DNA of 64,000 bases from a virus: positions 22,505-86,504 of the IMG/VR virus record IMGVR_UViG_3300050138_000176; one strand, written 5' to 3'. Position 1 is the first letter of the stretch; the number at the start of each line of letters is the position of its first letter. Below, one piece after another: positions 40,571 through 47,990 of this stretch. The notes beneath the pieces are model-generated. The model worked only from the letters and a program-made list of their open reading frames with translations, was not told where the DNA came from and searched no databases. A program made the position numbers and the translations under genes.

Positions 40571-40881
40571 CCACCACCCAAAAGCTACAGTGCCGCACCC
40601 TGCTGCGGGCCACCGAGCACATCATAGGAAATGACCGGTACGAAGCCTGTATGGAGGGTGAGTTTGAAAGCGGCAAGTTCAGCAGCCACGGGCCGCAGGC
40701 CAACGCCAAGGAAGTCCGGTCCATGCTGGACACGGTCGGCGTCACGGCGGCGGAAGCCGTGGCCATGCTCACCGAGATTGACCTGAGCCACCGGATACTG
40801 CCGGAGTGCGGGCCGGGCCGCTACCGGGACGCCGCGTGCTGGATCGAACAGGCGCTGACGCCGGAACTGGAGGCTGCATGA
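40567..40881 (+). CDS. Hypothetical helical protein
   Basis: 104 aa, beginning MTTTQKLQ, again the Thr-run start. Helical with a short CGPGRYRDAACW motif. Overlaps its neighbours by ATGA at both ends. No family is recognised. Confidence 0.6.
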   Translation: MTTTQKLQCRTLLRATEHIIGNDRYEACMEGEFESGKFSSHGPQANAKEVRSMLDTVGVTAAEAVAMLTEIDLSHRILPECGPGRYRDAACWIEQALTPELEAA

Positions 40882-41111
40882 ACCCAATAATTTCGGCAGG
40901 CCATAAAGGCCGGCGAGCCACCGCGCCGGAATACAAGACCGGCGATGCACGGGCCGTCCTGCCGACTCGGTCGTCACAGGTTCAATCGCCGGGCGGTGGC
41001 GCAATTCAAATGACCGAACAGGAGAAGGCAGAATTGAACGCTGCCTTCGAGCGGGCGCTGAACCCGAAGCGGATCGTGACGCGGGACTACGGGCTTAATA
41101 ATAATACTTGA
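40878..41111 (+). CDS. Hypothetical small protein
   Basis: 77 aa from the ATG at 40878. A basic N-terminal half and a helical C-terminal half (EQEKAELNAAFERALNPKRIV). The last codons overlap the -35 box of the tnpB promoter. No family is recognised. Confidence 0.5.
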   Translation: MNPIISAGHKGRRATAPEYKTGDARAVLPTRSSQVQSPGGGAIQMTEQEKAELNAAFERALNPKRIVTRDYGLNNNT

Positions 41112-41136
41112 TGTTCTAAACAAATCAGCTATTTTA
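41108..41136 (+). promoter_or_regulatory. Putative tnpB promoter
   Basis: TTGATG (41108-41113), 17 bases, ATTTTA (41131-41136); ATG at 41143 only six bases on. The surrounding 30 bp are A+T-rich, unlike the phage average, and may be the left end of the element. Confidence 0.4.
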
Positions 41137-41142
41137 TTTAAA

Positions 41143-42321
41143 ATGTTACGCGCATATAAATATCGCCTATATCCAAATGTTGAACAAAAGGTGTTATTAT
41201 CTAAACACTTTGGCTGCGTGCGATGGGTTTGGAATTGGGCACTGGCGGAGCGCACAAAGGTTTATGAGGCAACCAAGAAAATGGTATCCAAATACGAGCT
41301 ATGCAAGCGGTTGCCGGTAATGAAGAAGCAGGAGGCGACTGAGTGGCTTGGTGAAGTAAACGCGCAAAGTTTGCAGGGGGCGCTTCATAATCTGGACGAG
41401 GCTTACACCAAATTCTTCAGGGAAAAGAAAGGATTTCCAAAATTCAAATCCAAGCATAACTACCAGAGTTTCCAATGCCCGCAAGGAAGCGATGTAGATT
41501 TCAAGGCTGGTAGCATAAGCATTGTAAAATTACCAAGCATCAGGGCCAAGACCAGCCGTGAATTCAAAGGAAAAATAAAAACAGTCAGCATCAGCATGAC
41601 GCCAACCGGGAAGTATTTTGCCAGCGTATTGGTGGACGATGGCAAGCCGGAGCCGGAGCAAAAGAAACGGATCAATTCATCTAAGACTGTTGGTGTGGAT
41701 GTTGGAATCACCCACTTTGCCACACTGTCAACCGGGGAGAAAGTGGAGAACCCGAAGTACCTGACAAGGGCGTTGCGGAAGCTCCGCCGTGCGCAACGCA
41801 GGCAGGCTCGACGGGTTAAGGGTAGCAAGAATCGGCAGAAGGCACGGCATCAAGTCGCTCTAATCCATGAGCGTGTAACCAACCGTCGCAATGATTTTCA
41901 GCACAAGTTATCAACACGTCTTATCCGCGAGAACCAAGCGGTCTGTTTAGAGACGTTGAACATTGCTGGAATGCAGAAGAATACACGACGGGCACGGGCC
42001 ATAAGCGATGCGGCATGGGGTCAGTTCGTGACCATGCTCGAGTACAAGGCCCGGTGGCAAGGAAAGACCGTGCTGCGGATCGGGCAATTTGAGCCGTCCA
42101 GCAAGTTGTGTTCATGCGGTGTTATCAATCAGGAACTAAAGTTGTCCGACCGCACTTGGAAGTGCGGCAGTTGTGGGATAAAACACGACCGCGACATCCT
42201 TGCCGCGAACAACATCAAGCGGATGGCCTTGCATCCGGGGAACTTTTTAGCGCAGGGTATGCGCGAATTTACGCCTGTGGAGACTGGCAGTAGCCGGTCG
42301 TTGAAGCAGGAATTGGCATGA
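41143..42321 (+). CDS. tnpB: IS200/IS605-family OrfB (TnpB) RNA-guided nuclease
   Basis: 392 aa, full length for TnpB. N-terminus MLRAYKYRLYPNVEQKVLLSKHFGCVRWVWNWAL is typical. RuvC residues are intact: D in VGVDVGITHFAT (about 186), E in VCLETLNIAG (about 270) and D in HDRDILAANNI (about 350), with a zinc ribbon CSCG...CGSCG between. TnpB enzymes cut DNA guided by an RNA made from the 3' end of the gene and the flank. No TnpA lies beside it, so movement would need a partner in trans. Confidence 0.93.
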   Translation: MLRAYKYRLYPNVEQKVLLSKHFGCVRWVWNWALAERTKVYEATKKMVSKYELCKRLPVMKKQEATEWLGEVNAQSLQGALHNLDEAYTKFFREKKGFPKFKSKHNYQSFQCPQGSDVDFKAGSISIVKLPSIRAKTSREFKGKIKTVSISMTPTGKYFASVLVDDGKPEPEQKKRINSSKTVGVDVGITHFATLSTGEKVENPKYLTRALRKLRRAQRRQARRVKGSKNRQKARHQVALIHERVTNRRNDFQHKLSTRLIRENQAVCLETLNIAGMQKNTRRARAISDAAWGQFVTMLEYKARWQGKTVLRIGQFEPSSKLCSCGVINQELKLSDRTWKCGSCGIKHDRDILAANNIKRMALHPGNFLAQGMREFTPVETGSSRSLKQELA

Positions 42322-42327
42322 GGCCAA
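42313..42327 (+). other. Candidate right-end hairpin of TnpB element
   Basis: TTGGC ATGAG GCCAA forms a 5-bp hairpin spanning the tnpB stop codon. IS605 elements end in subterminal hairpins, and the TnpB guide RNA scaffold derives from this area. The exact boundary cannot be fixed here. Confidence 0.3.
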
Positions 42328-42425
42328 ATACCAAGGCGTCTGGTGGCTGCTACTTCCAACGCAGGCCAGACATGAAACGGAAACCGCGCAGCGACGGCGA
42401 CGACTTTAACATCCAACTCTGGTAA
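42318..42425 (+). CDS. Possible 35-aa basic protein
   Basis: MRPNTKASGGCYFQRRPDMK..., overlapping the tnpB stop by ATGA and ending five bases before the next ATG. Highly basic; no family. It may lie in element-end DNA rather than be a gene. Confidence 0.3.
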   Translation: MRPNTKASGGCYFQRRPDMKRKPRSDGDDFNIQLW

Positions 42426-42429
42426 CGCT

Positions 42430-42576
42430 ATGAAACCCATCAAACTAACCGACCCAGTTCCCGGCGACCGCGCCCGGCTCCGTGGCGTCCTGCGGCTGGT
42501 CCTGGCGACTGCCGCCGTGCTGTCCCTGGCCCTGCTCTGGTCGCTGGTATGGGCCGCCACGAGGAGCGTCCGATGA
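42430..42576 (+). CDS. Small single-TM protein
   Basis: 48 aa (MKPIKLTDPVPGDRARLRG, then a hydrophobic helix LVLATAAVLSLALLWSLVWAA). Overlaps the next gene by ATGA. Too short for automated calling but has a clear membrane segment flanked by Arg. Function unknown. Confidence 0.55.
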   Translation: MKPIKLTDPVPGDRARLRGVLRLVLATAAVLSLALLWSLVWAATRSVR

Positions 42577-43568
42577 AAGTGCCGCTATTGGAGGCTGCGC
42601 ACGACAAGCTGTCAAAGCACATGCCGACCGCACTCGCTGCGTTCGGTCCGCGCCGCTACGTGCCGCCGAACGGCTACACGAACCCGCGCTACTACGCGGC
42701 GATGCAGTGCGCGATCAACCAAGCGAGAAAGGAAGGATTCAAGGACAAGGCGATGGTGAACTACGCGGCGGTCGGCTATCGACTTGCCGAGTTTGGAGTG
42801 CCGACCTACTTCGTGAAGCACGGGTTCGCCGCCGCGATACTGGCGACAGATCCGCCGCATGGCATGACCGTGGCCGACGTGGTCTGGCCTATGCCAGCGA
42901 TCCTGTTCGTTCTGCCGGACAGCTTGGCATGCGCGTTCTTCGGCAGGCCGGTTCCGTTCATCGCACTGTCCATGCTTCAACAGGGCGACCAGCGGCCACC
43001 CACCTGCCTCGCTGCCGAGCGGCTGCCGACGCTTATGGTGAAAGGTGACGGCGCGGTGCTGCACGGTGTCCAGATATTCAACGGCGGCCCGGTGGACTAC
43101 ACGATGGCCTGCTCCCGGCCAAGGCTGCTCACGGAACTGTGCAAGGATGATAAGATACATATTCCGGCAGAGGAAGGCTCGTTGCTGGCCGAGGCCAACA
43201 AGCCGGAGAACCAGATACCACGCGACGAAGATGTGGGAACGATTAACCGGATGACCACGCTGGCGTTCGGCCTCGTGCTCGCCATGATGGCGCGACCGGA
43301 ACTGGCGGACCCAGACCAAGGCGTCGAGCGGTCGGCCAAAGTTAGGAACGGAGTCACCGTGCAGGACGCGCTCTGGCACCCGAACTTTGTCGGTCGCAAT
43401 TACAAGGTCCACCGGAGCGAACCCCAGGGCGGCTCGCACCTGTCGCCGAAGATGCACTGGCGGCGCGGCCACTACAGGCACCAGCACCACGGCAAAGGTA
43501 ACGAATTGGTGAAGCTGGTGCTGATAGACGCCGTGCTGGTCAACGCGGAAACGGAGGCCGCGTCGTGA
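42573..43568 (+). CDS. Conserved hypothetical protein with HWRRGHYRHQ motif
   Basis: 331 aa from the ATG at 42573. The C-terminus ALWHPNFVGRNYKVHR..., HLSPKMHWRRGHYRHQHHGKG and LVLIDAVLVNAE matches a motif (HWRRGHwR) that I recall at the C-termini of numerous phage and plasmid proteins of unknown role. The first 200 residues are hydrophobic/aromatic but have no clear TM segment. A metal-binding His cluster at the C-terminus is likely. Confidence 0.65.
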   Translation: MKVPLLEAAHDKLSKHMPTALAAFGPRRYVPPNGYTNPRYYAAMQCAINQARKEGFKDKAMVNYAAVGYRLAEFGVPTYFVKHGFAAAILATDPPHGMTVADVVWPMPAILFVLPDSLACAFFGRPVPFIALSMLQQGDQRPPTCLAAERLPTLMVKGDGAVLHGVQIFNGGPVDYTMACSRPRLLTELCKDDKIHIPAEEGSLLAEANKPENQIPRDEDVGTINRMTTLAFGLVLAMMARPELADPDQGVERSAKVRNGVTVQDALWHPNFVGRNYKVHRSEPQGGSHLSPKMHWRRGHYRHQHHGKGNELVKLVLIDAVLVNAETEAAS

Positions 43569-43963
43569 CCGCCACCGAACCGAAGCTGGACGTGGACAAG
43601 CATCTCATGGAGAAATCCATCGCGCAGCTTCTGTTCAAGGCTGGACCGTGCCGCGCCGTGGCCGTAGCCATTGCCAAAGCATTTCTGGACTCGCCGGGAG
43701 ATTCCGTTTGGAGTGATGAAGTTCAGTTACCGGAACTGGCGGCAGATGACAAGAATGTGATCGGCACCGCATGGAAGAACTTGGCGCGGCTCGGACTGGT
43801 TCAGCGGCAGGAGGGTGTCGGCGACCATAGACGCAGTACCCGGGAGGCCAGCCGCGGGAGAACTGTGTGGCGCTACAGGATAATGGACGCCGCATCGTTG
43901 CGCACGTTCCTTGCCCGCAACGGCGGCAGCAACGGCGTCCAGTCGCAGCCGGAACTATTATGA
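43565..43963 (+). CDS. Winged-helix-like protein
   Basis: 132 aa from a GTG overlapping the previous stop. Residues 15-105 look like a winged helix: helical ...LLFKAGPCRAVAVAIAKAFL, then VIGTAWKNLARLGLVQR and a basic wing ...RTVWRYRI. Probably DNA-binding; similar winged modules recur at 53745 and 56025. Confidence 0.6.
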   Translation: MTATEPKLDVDKHLMEKSIAQLLFKAGPCRAVAVAIAKAFLDSPGDSVWSDEVQLPELAADDKNVIGTAWKNLARLGLVQRQEGVGDHRRSTREASRGRTVWRYRIMDAASLRTFLARNGGSNGVQSQPELL

Positions 43964-44223
43964 AATGGACTGCTAAAAAACCAGATAGAAACGGATGGTG
44001 GTGGATGAGAACGGTTTGCGGATCAATAGCAACGGACAGGCCGGTCGAAGTAATGCAAATGAGATACACGGTTGAACGCGCCGGCAGGTTCTTTTACCGA
44101 AACTACCCGTATCTTTCCATCTATTACAACGAACAGTGGAGAGACATAAAAACCGTTGGCAATGATGCAAGGACGCGCTGGTCAGACGCCCCAATTCGAG
44201 CACCGCTCAAAGAAAGCGATTAA
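43960..44223 (+). CDS. Hypothetical aromatic-rich protein
   Basis: 87 aa from the ATG at 43960. Starts MKWTAKKPDRNGWWWMR, a pattern seen in small phage proteins that carry a beta-strand WWW repeat. No family name is known to me. Promoter DNA follows six bases after the stop. Confidence 0.6.
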   Translation: MKWTAKKPDRNGWWWMRTVCGSIATDRPVEVMQMRYTVERAGRFFYRNYPYLSIYYNEQWRDIKTVGNDARTRWSDAPIRAPLKESD

Positions 44224-44228
44224 AGATG

Positions 44229-44257
44229 TTGACATCCGGCATCCACCGGCCAATATA
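44229..44257 (+). promoter_or_regulatory. Promoter upstream of the Lys/Ala-rich gene
   Basis: TTGACA (44229-44234), 17 bases, AATATA (44252-44257). The MTTTNNR mini-ORF starts 11 bases later. Confidence 0.6.
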
Positions 44258-44268
44258 TCACCAGTTAA

Positions 44269-44292
44269 ATGACAACGACTAATAACAGATAA
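44269..44292 (+). promoter_or_regulatory. MTTTNNR mini-ORF / start element
   Basis: ATGACAACGACTAATAACAG then a stop: the third stand-alone copy of the element. The next gene starts 87 bases downstream. Confidence 0.5.
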
Positions 44293-44306
44293 CAAAAACA
44301 CCTTCC

Positions 44307-44331
44307 CTCCGTGCCCGGTCGCCGCACGGAG
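44307..44331 (+). promoter_or_regulatory. Leader hairpin
   Basis: CTCCGTGC (44307-44314) pairs perfectly with GCACGGAG (44324-44331), loop of nine. A second CTCCGT-type hairpin follows the gene at 44893. Confidence 0.55.
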
Positions 44332-44379
44332 CGGACACGGTAACAGGCGGCCACAAACAACAACACAAAGATAACAAGT

Positions 44380-44877
44380 ATGGCAAAAATCAAAAAGACA
44401 ACGGCAGGCAAACCAAAAGCCCGTGGCGGCCTCGCGGCGGCAGCGGCGGCGCGGCTGGCATCTGGTGACGGCAGCGTCACGGAAGGCAAGGCGCAGATCA
44501 AGGCCCGAAAAAAGGCGGAGAAGGCCCAGGCCAAAGCCGACAAAAAGACGGCAAAAGCTGCTGCCAAGGCCGCGAAGTCCAACGGCAGCAACGGTGACAA
44601 GCCGCCCGGTGAAGGTCGCATGAACAAAATCATGGGGCATTCCGTGTGTTCCATCCTGCATCTGCTCGGTAAAAAGAAGGTGTCAACGGCGCGTTCGACC
44701 GCCATTCTCGCGGCCAACGGTATCACCGGTATGCCGCCGAAAAGCCTGTATGTCCACCTCAACCTCGGCAAGAACGGCGTCCGTGCGGCGGCGGCATTGA
44801 CGGATGAACAATACGAAGAACTGCTGGCAAGTGCGCCGGAACCGGTGACGGAATCGCCCGTCGCTAAAGCGGCTTAA
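44380..44877 (+). CDS. Lys/Ala-rich nucleoid-like protein
   Basis: 165 aa. Residues 1-75 are almost only Lys, Ala, Gly and Arg (KKAEKAQAKADKKTAKAAAK), like the tails of histone-H1-type DNA-compacting proteins. Residues 80-150 form a small domain (MNKIMGHSVCSILHLLGKKKVSTARSTAILAANGI, in part). It has its own promoter, leader element and flanking hairpins, suggesting tight control. A DNA-binding or genome-organising role is inferred. Confidence 0.65.
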   Translation: MAKIKKTTAGKPKARGGLAAAAAARLASGDGSVTEGKAQIKARKKAEKAQAKADKKTAKAAAKAAKSNGSNGDKPPGEGRMNKIMGHSVCSILHLLGKKKVSTARSTAILAANGITGMPPKSLYVHLNLGKNGVRAAAALTDEQYEELLASAPEPVTESPVAKAA

Positions 44878-44892
44878 TCACGCGACCGCACG

Positions 44893-44923
44893 CTCCGTCG
44901 CGCACTAAGGCTGCGCGACGGAG
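44893..44923 (+). promoter_or_regulatory. 12-bp hairpin overlapping the methylase SD
   Basis: CTCCGTCGCGCA (44893-44904) pairs perfectly with TGCGCGACGGAG (44912-44923), loop of seven. The 3' arm holds the GGAG that precedes the ATG at 44931. No T-run follows, so a translational lock fits better than a terminator. Confidence 0.6.
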
Positions 44924-44930
44924 AGACGCC

Positions 44931-45569
44931 ATGAAGTATTACTATGACGACGGCAAAGGCATCCGCATCATCCTTGGTGATTGCCGGGAATTGCTGCCGC
45001 AATTGGACAAGGTTGATCTATGCTTGGTCGATCCGCCGTACGGGGCCGCAATGACTGGCGGAACTTGGGGAAAGAAAATGGATTCGACATACAAAAAATG
45101 GGATGCCATTCCGTTTGATGACACGGACATCCTGAGATCGGCGGCGGCAACCTGCATAATATGGGGCGGAAACTATTTCAGTCTGCCGCCGTCAAGGGGC
45201 TGGCTTATATGGAGGAAGCCTTACATGCCGACGATGGCAGACGCAGAAATGGCGTGGACAAACATAGATATGAACACGCGGGTCTTTGAGTCCATCCGGG
45301 CTGATGGAGGAAAGCAGTTTCATCCAACGGCCAAACCGCTCAAGTTGATGACGTGGTGCCTGACATTTACGCCCGATGCCAGAACAGTTATTGATCCGCT
45401 GATGGGCGGCGGCACCACGCTGCGGGCCTGCAAAGACTTGGGGCTTTCCTGCACTGGAATCGACATCAACGAATCTTATTGTGAGGCGGCGGCGCGGCGT
45501 CTGGAGCAGGAGTGCCTGACGCTGTCACCGGTACAAACGGAAACAAACATCGAACTATTTGCAACATGA
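44931..45569 (+). CDS. Amino-type DNA methyltransferase (DPPY)
   Basis: 212 aa. Starts MKYYYDDGKGIRIILGDCRELLP; motif IV VDPPYGA is at about 33-39, and motif I-like VIDPLMGGGTTLRACKDLGLSC near residue 160. The FHPTAKPLKLMTWCL segment is typical of N4/N6 beta-class enzymes. It is a paralogue of the broken enzyme at 26590-27245 with the same ends. Its ribosome-binding site is inside the hairpin at 44893. Confidence 0.92.
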   Translation: MKYYYDDGKGIRIILGDCRELLPQLDKVDLCLVDPPYGAAMTGGTWGKKMDSTYKKWDAIPFDDTDILRSAAATCIIWGGNYFSLPPSRGWLIWRKPYMPTMADAEMAWTNIDMNTRVFESIRADGGKQFHPTAKPLKLMTWCLTFTPDARTVIDPLMGGGTTLRACKDLGLSCTGIDINESYCEAAARRLEQECLTLSPVQTETNIELFAT

Positions 45570-45781
45570 AAACAATGTCAATCGGCGACCACCAGGTGAA
45601 CGAACTCCCCAGCGGCGACGTGGAGATTGTAATAACCGAGCGCGGCAAGGTTCTGGACGGCAGCGGGAACCCAATGGGCCGGTGCGGTGCGCCGGCAATC
45701 TCAACTACCATTACGATCCCAAAGCGTGACCGGCAGCGGCTCGCCGACCTGCTGCTGGGCCAGGAGGAGCTGCCGCTGTGA
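45566..45781 (+). CDS. Hypothetical small protein
   Basis: 71 aa from the ATG at 45566; beta-rich (EVVITERGKVLDG-like) with a closing helix (RDRQRLADLLLGQEEL). Sandwiched with four-base overlaps between two methylase genes. No family is recognised. Confidence 0.6.
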   Translation: MKTMSIGDHQVNELPSGDVEIVITERGKVLDGSGNPMGRCGAPAISTTITIPKRDRQRLADLLLGQEELPL

Positions 45782-46380
45782 CTGGAACGCTCCATCAAAG
45801 TCAGTTGCTGCCACAGGATAACAAATTCCATGTCGGCAACAGCTCTGATGGCAAGCACTACTGGCTGACACCGGAGAAGTTGTACTCCGATCTTGATGCA
45901 GAGTTTCATTTCAACTTTGACCCGTGCCCGCACCCGGTTCCGAAAGGCTTTGACGGCCTGACGTGCGAGTGGGGAACCAGCAACTACGTGAATCCTCCAT
46001 TCGGATCCATTATGCACAACGGCAAAAAGAAAGGCCCGACCGCATGGATGCGAAAGGCCATTGAACAACAGGGCAAAGGAAGGTTATCGGTCGTCGTTTA
46101 CCCGGTGGACAAATGGGTGCTGATGATGCTGGCTGCAACCGGGGCACCGAACATTCGCAATCTTGGCGACGTGAAATGGTGCGCTACTGAGGACGGTTCG
46201 GAAGGCAAAGGCACGGGACGCCACATTGCCGCGTTCATTTTATATCCAAAAATAGTCGTTGAAAAGATAACGGAAACTGGTATCGTTGAAACAGTAAGCG
46301 GCGGCACACCTCTGCCGCAGCGGCACACCTCTGCCGCAGCGGTAAACGACTACGACTATGAACGACAACCAGAACTTTAA
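45778..46380 (+). CDS. Phage N6-adenine methyltransferase (Dam, PF05869-like)
   Basis: 200 aa from a GTG. The sequence YWLTPEKLYSDLDAEFHFNFDPCPHP, then WGTSNYVNPPFGS (catalytic NPPF), GPTAWMRKAIE and VVVYPVDKW is the phage Dam family. It should methylate adenine, in the family classically GATC. The C-terminal 25 codons run through two tandem repeats and the start element of the next gene. It is separate from the other amino methylases and unrelated to their fold order. Confidence 0.9.
   Translation: MTGTLHQSQLLPQDNKFHVGNSSDGKHYWLTPEKLYSDLDAEFHFNFDPCPHPVPKGFDGLTCEWGTSNYVNPPFGSIMHNGKKKGPTAWMRKAIEQQGKGRLSVVVYPVDKWVLMMLAATGAPNIRNLGDVKWCATEDGSEGKGTGRHIAAFILYPKIVVEKITETGIVETVSGGTPLPQRHTSAAAVNDYDYERQPEL
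46302..46339 (+). repeat. Two tandem 19-bp hairpin repeats
   Basis: CGGCACACCTCTGCCGCAG occurs twice in tandem (46302-46320, 46321-46339); each copy can fold as CGGCA/TGCCG. They lie at the end of the Dam gene, just before GGTAAACGACTACGACTATG at the next gene's start, so they may be an operator or RNA control. Confidence 0.65.
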
Positions 46381-46669
46381 AGTCACCGACCGCCTCCGCG
46401 CCCGCGACATGGCCGCGTACCGGCTGCTGTGCTCCGAGGTCGCCGCCGCTCAATATGATGGCAAGCCACACGCGCATCTCACCAAGAGCCTGATAGAAAT
46501 AAATGACAGATACGGCGGTAAACCGCCGCAACCGCTCCCGGCACCGCCACTGGCCCAGTGGCCCGGCGCCGGGTGGCGGGAGCTGGCGCAGGAGCGGGCG
46601 GAGGCGGGTGACGAGTTCGTTTGGGACACCGTGAAGCAGGCGTACCGTGGCCGCAGGAAGATAGCATGA
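46358..46669 (+). CDS. Hypothetical protein
   Basis: 103 aa beginning directly at the ACGACTACGACTATG element. Helical, with a Pro-rich middle (GGKPPQPLPAPPLAQWPG) and a WRELAQERAEAGDEFVWD helix. No family is recognised. Confidence 0.6.
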   Translation: MNDNQNFKVTDRLRARDMAAYRLLCSEVAAAQYDGKPHAHLTKSLIEINDRYGGKPPQPLPAPPLAQWPGAGWRELAQERAEAGDEFVWDTVKQAYRGRRKIA

Positions 46670-46719
46670 ATCTAACTTGCCCAAAATGCAACCGTGTCCT
46701 GCCGCCGATGCGCTGCTGA
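46666..46719 (+). CDS. Possible 17-aa zinc-knuckle peptide
   Basis: MNLTCPKCNRVLPPMRC: ATGA overlap with the previous gene, and a CPKC pair plus a terminal C. It is either a micro-protein or the remnant of a longer zinc-ribbon gene cut by a stop. Confidence 0.3.
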   Translation: MNLTCPKCNRVLPPMRC

Positions 46720-46753
46720 TTCTTGACTACGCAATCACTATAACCCCAATACC

Positions 46754-47071
46754 ATGAAACTCACACTAATCCTCCTAACCTGCCTCGCGCTTTCGGGGTG
46801 TTCAAAACAGCCAAAACAAGTGCAGCGTATTTATCAAACAAACTACGTGAAATCACAAATTGTTTTTTACACAGGAAGTCCACCGCCTAAACTTTATCAG
46901 GTGGTCAGCAATGGAGACGCCTACGCCTTGCTAAAGCCAGACGGCACACTCACAGACCAAGACGAGACGAAAGATAAATTGATCGAACGCATGGAGTATC
47001 TGAACTGCTCCACAATTCCGGGCTACTGGACAAACAAATGGACAATCTGCGAACCACCCACAAACCACTGA
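46754..47071 (+). CDS. Phage lipoprotein
   Basis: 105 aa with signal MKLTLILLTCLALSGC (lipobox LSGC, Cys at 16). The mature part is polar and ends ...CSTIPGYWTNKWTICEPPTNH with two more Cys. TTGACT at 46723 may be its -35. A+T-rich relative to the flanks, like the next gene; probably an envelope-located moron (for example superinfection immunity). Confidence 0.75.
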   Translation: MKLTLILLTCLALSGCSKQPKQVQRIYQTNYVKSQIVFYTGSPPPKLYQVVSNGDAYALLKPDGTLTDQDETKDKLIERMEYLNCSTIPGYWTNKWTICEPPTNH

Positions 47072-47074
47072 TAT

Positions 47075-47911
47075 ATGAGCACTTTTAAAAGTATAAATGA
47101 GATTCAAGAGATGATTGACGGCGGACAACTTCGAGGAATAGACCAACAACTGTTAAATCACATTAAACAACTCACCGTCGATGTCGAGAAGTTGAAGGAG
47201 GCGAAAGGAATGTTCCCACCCGAAAGCGAACAAGCCATCAAATGGAACGCTTGGATGCTCGATTTAATCGCAAGAGGCAAAACAGTCGCGTCAAAGGTTT
47301 CCAACGAACATGCCCAAGTCATTCTTGACCTTGTTCGTGAACTGGACAACGAGCGTTGTGTGATGACTCACAAGGCTAATCTTTTCGCGGTTAAACATGA
47401 CAGCAAACAGCTACGCGACCAGTTGCAGAGGTTGCATGATGAAACACACGCCTATCTCGGAATAGACCGTTTCAGAATTGAGCAGAATCCAGTTCGTAAA
47501 CAACTCCACTCTTCTCGCAACCTACTGGCGGGAGTGGAGAAGGGGGAGGCTAACTCCGTGCCGCTGAACAAACTAGCAGATTATTATGCAATGGAAGCCC
47601 AACTCCAAGCTTCCAAACATTTGAGCGAGAGCAGGAGAAAAATATTGAACCATTTGCATACTTATTTACAGACAGAACTACCAGTCTGGCTCTCATCAGA
47701 GCTACTGCACCAAGTATATGTTCTTGCACAAGAATCTACCCCTCAACCACCAGATGCAGAGAGTTCACTGTCCAATTCTTTGCAAGACCGCGTGGCGAAG
47801 GCTTTGGTGTTGTTGAATTCACACTGTGACCACCACTCTGGCGACTGTCCTTGTGGAGCGTGTGCAAGCAAAACTATCCTCTCCGGCGACGAGAAAGAAG
47901 GTGTGGTGTGA
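47075..47911 (+). CDS. Hypothetical coiled-coil protein with Cys/His tail
   Basis: 278 aa, largely helical and coiled-coil, ending in SHCDHHSGDCPCGACAS, a probable zinc site. The G+C content is clearly lower than in the phage core. It follows the lipoprotein after three bases; the two likely arrived together. No family is recognised. Confidence 0.6.
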   Translation: MSTFKSINEIQEMIDGGQLRGIDQQLLNHIKQLTVDVEKLKEAKGMFPPESEQAIKWNAWMLDLIARGKTVASKVSNEHAQVILDLVRELDNERCVMTHKANLFAVKHDSKQLRDQLQRLHDETHAYLGIDRFRIEQNPVRKQLHSSRNLLAGVEKGEANSVPLNKLADYYAMEAQLQASKHLSESRRKILNHLHTYLQTELPVWLSSELLHQVYVLAQESTPQPPDAESSLSNSLQDRVAKALVLLNSHCDHHSGDCPCGACASKTILSGDEKEGVV

Positions 47912-47951
47912 GTGATGATTTATTCTGCGCGATTTGCCGCCGGAAAATCAT

Positions 47952-47980
47952 TTGACATCTACTCCGTGATAACCTACCTT
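47952..47980 (+). promoter_or_regulatory. Putative promoter
   Basis: TTGACA (47952-47957), 17 bases, TACCTT (47975-47980); ATG at 47991 ten bases later. Confidence 0.55.
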
Positions 47981-47990
47981 CCATCCAGTT

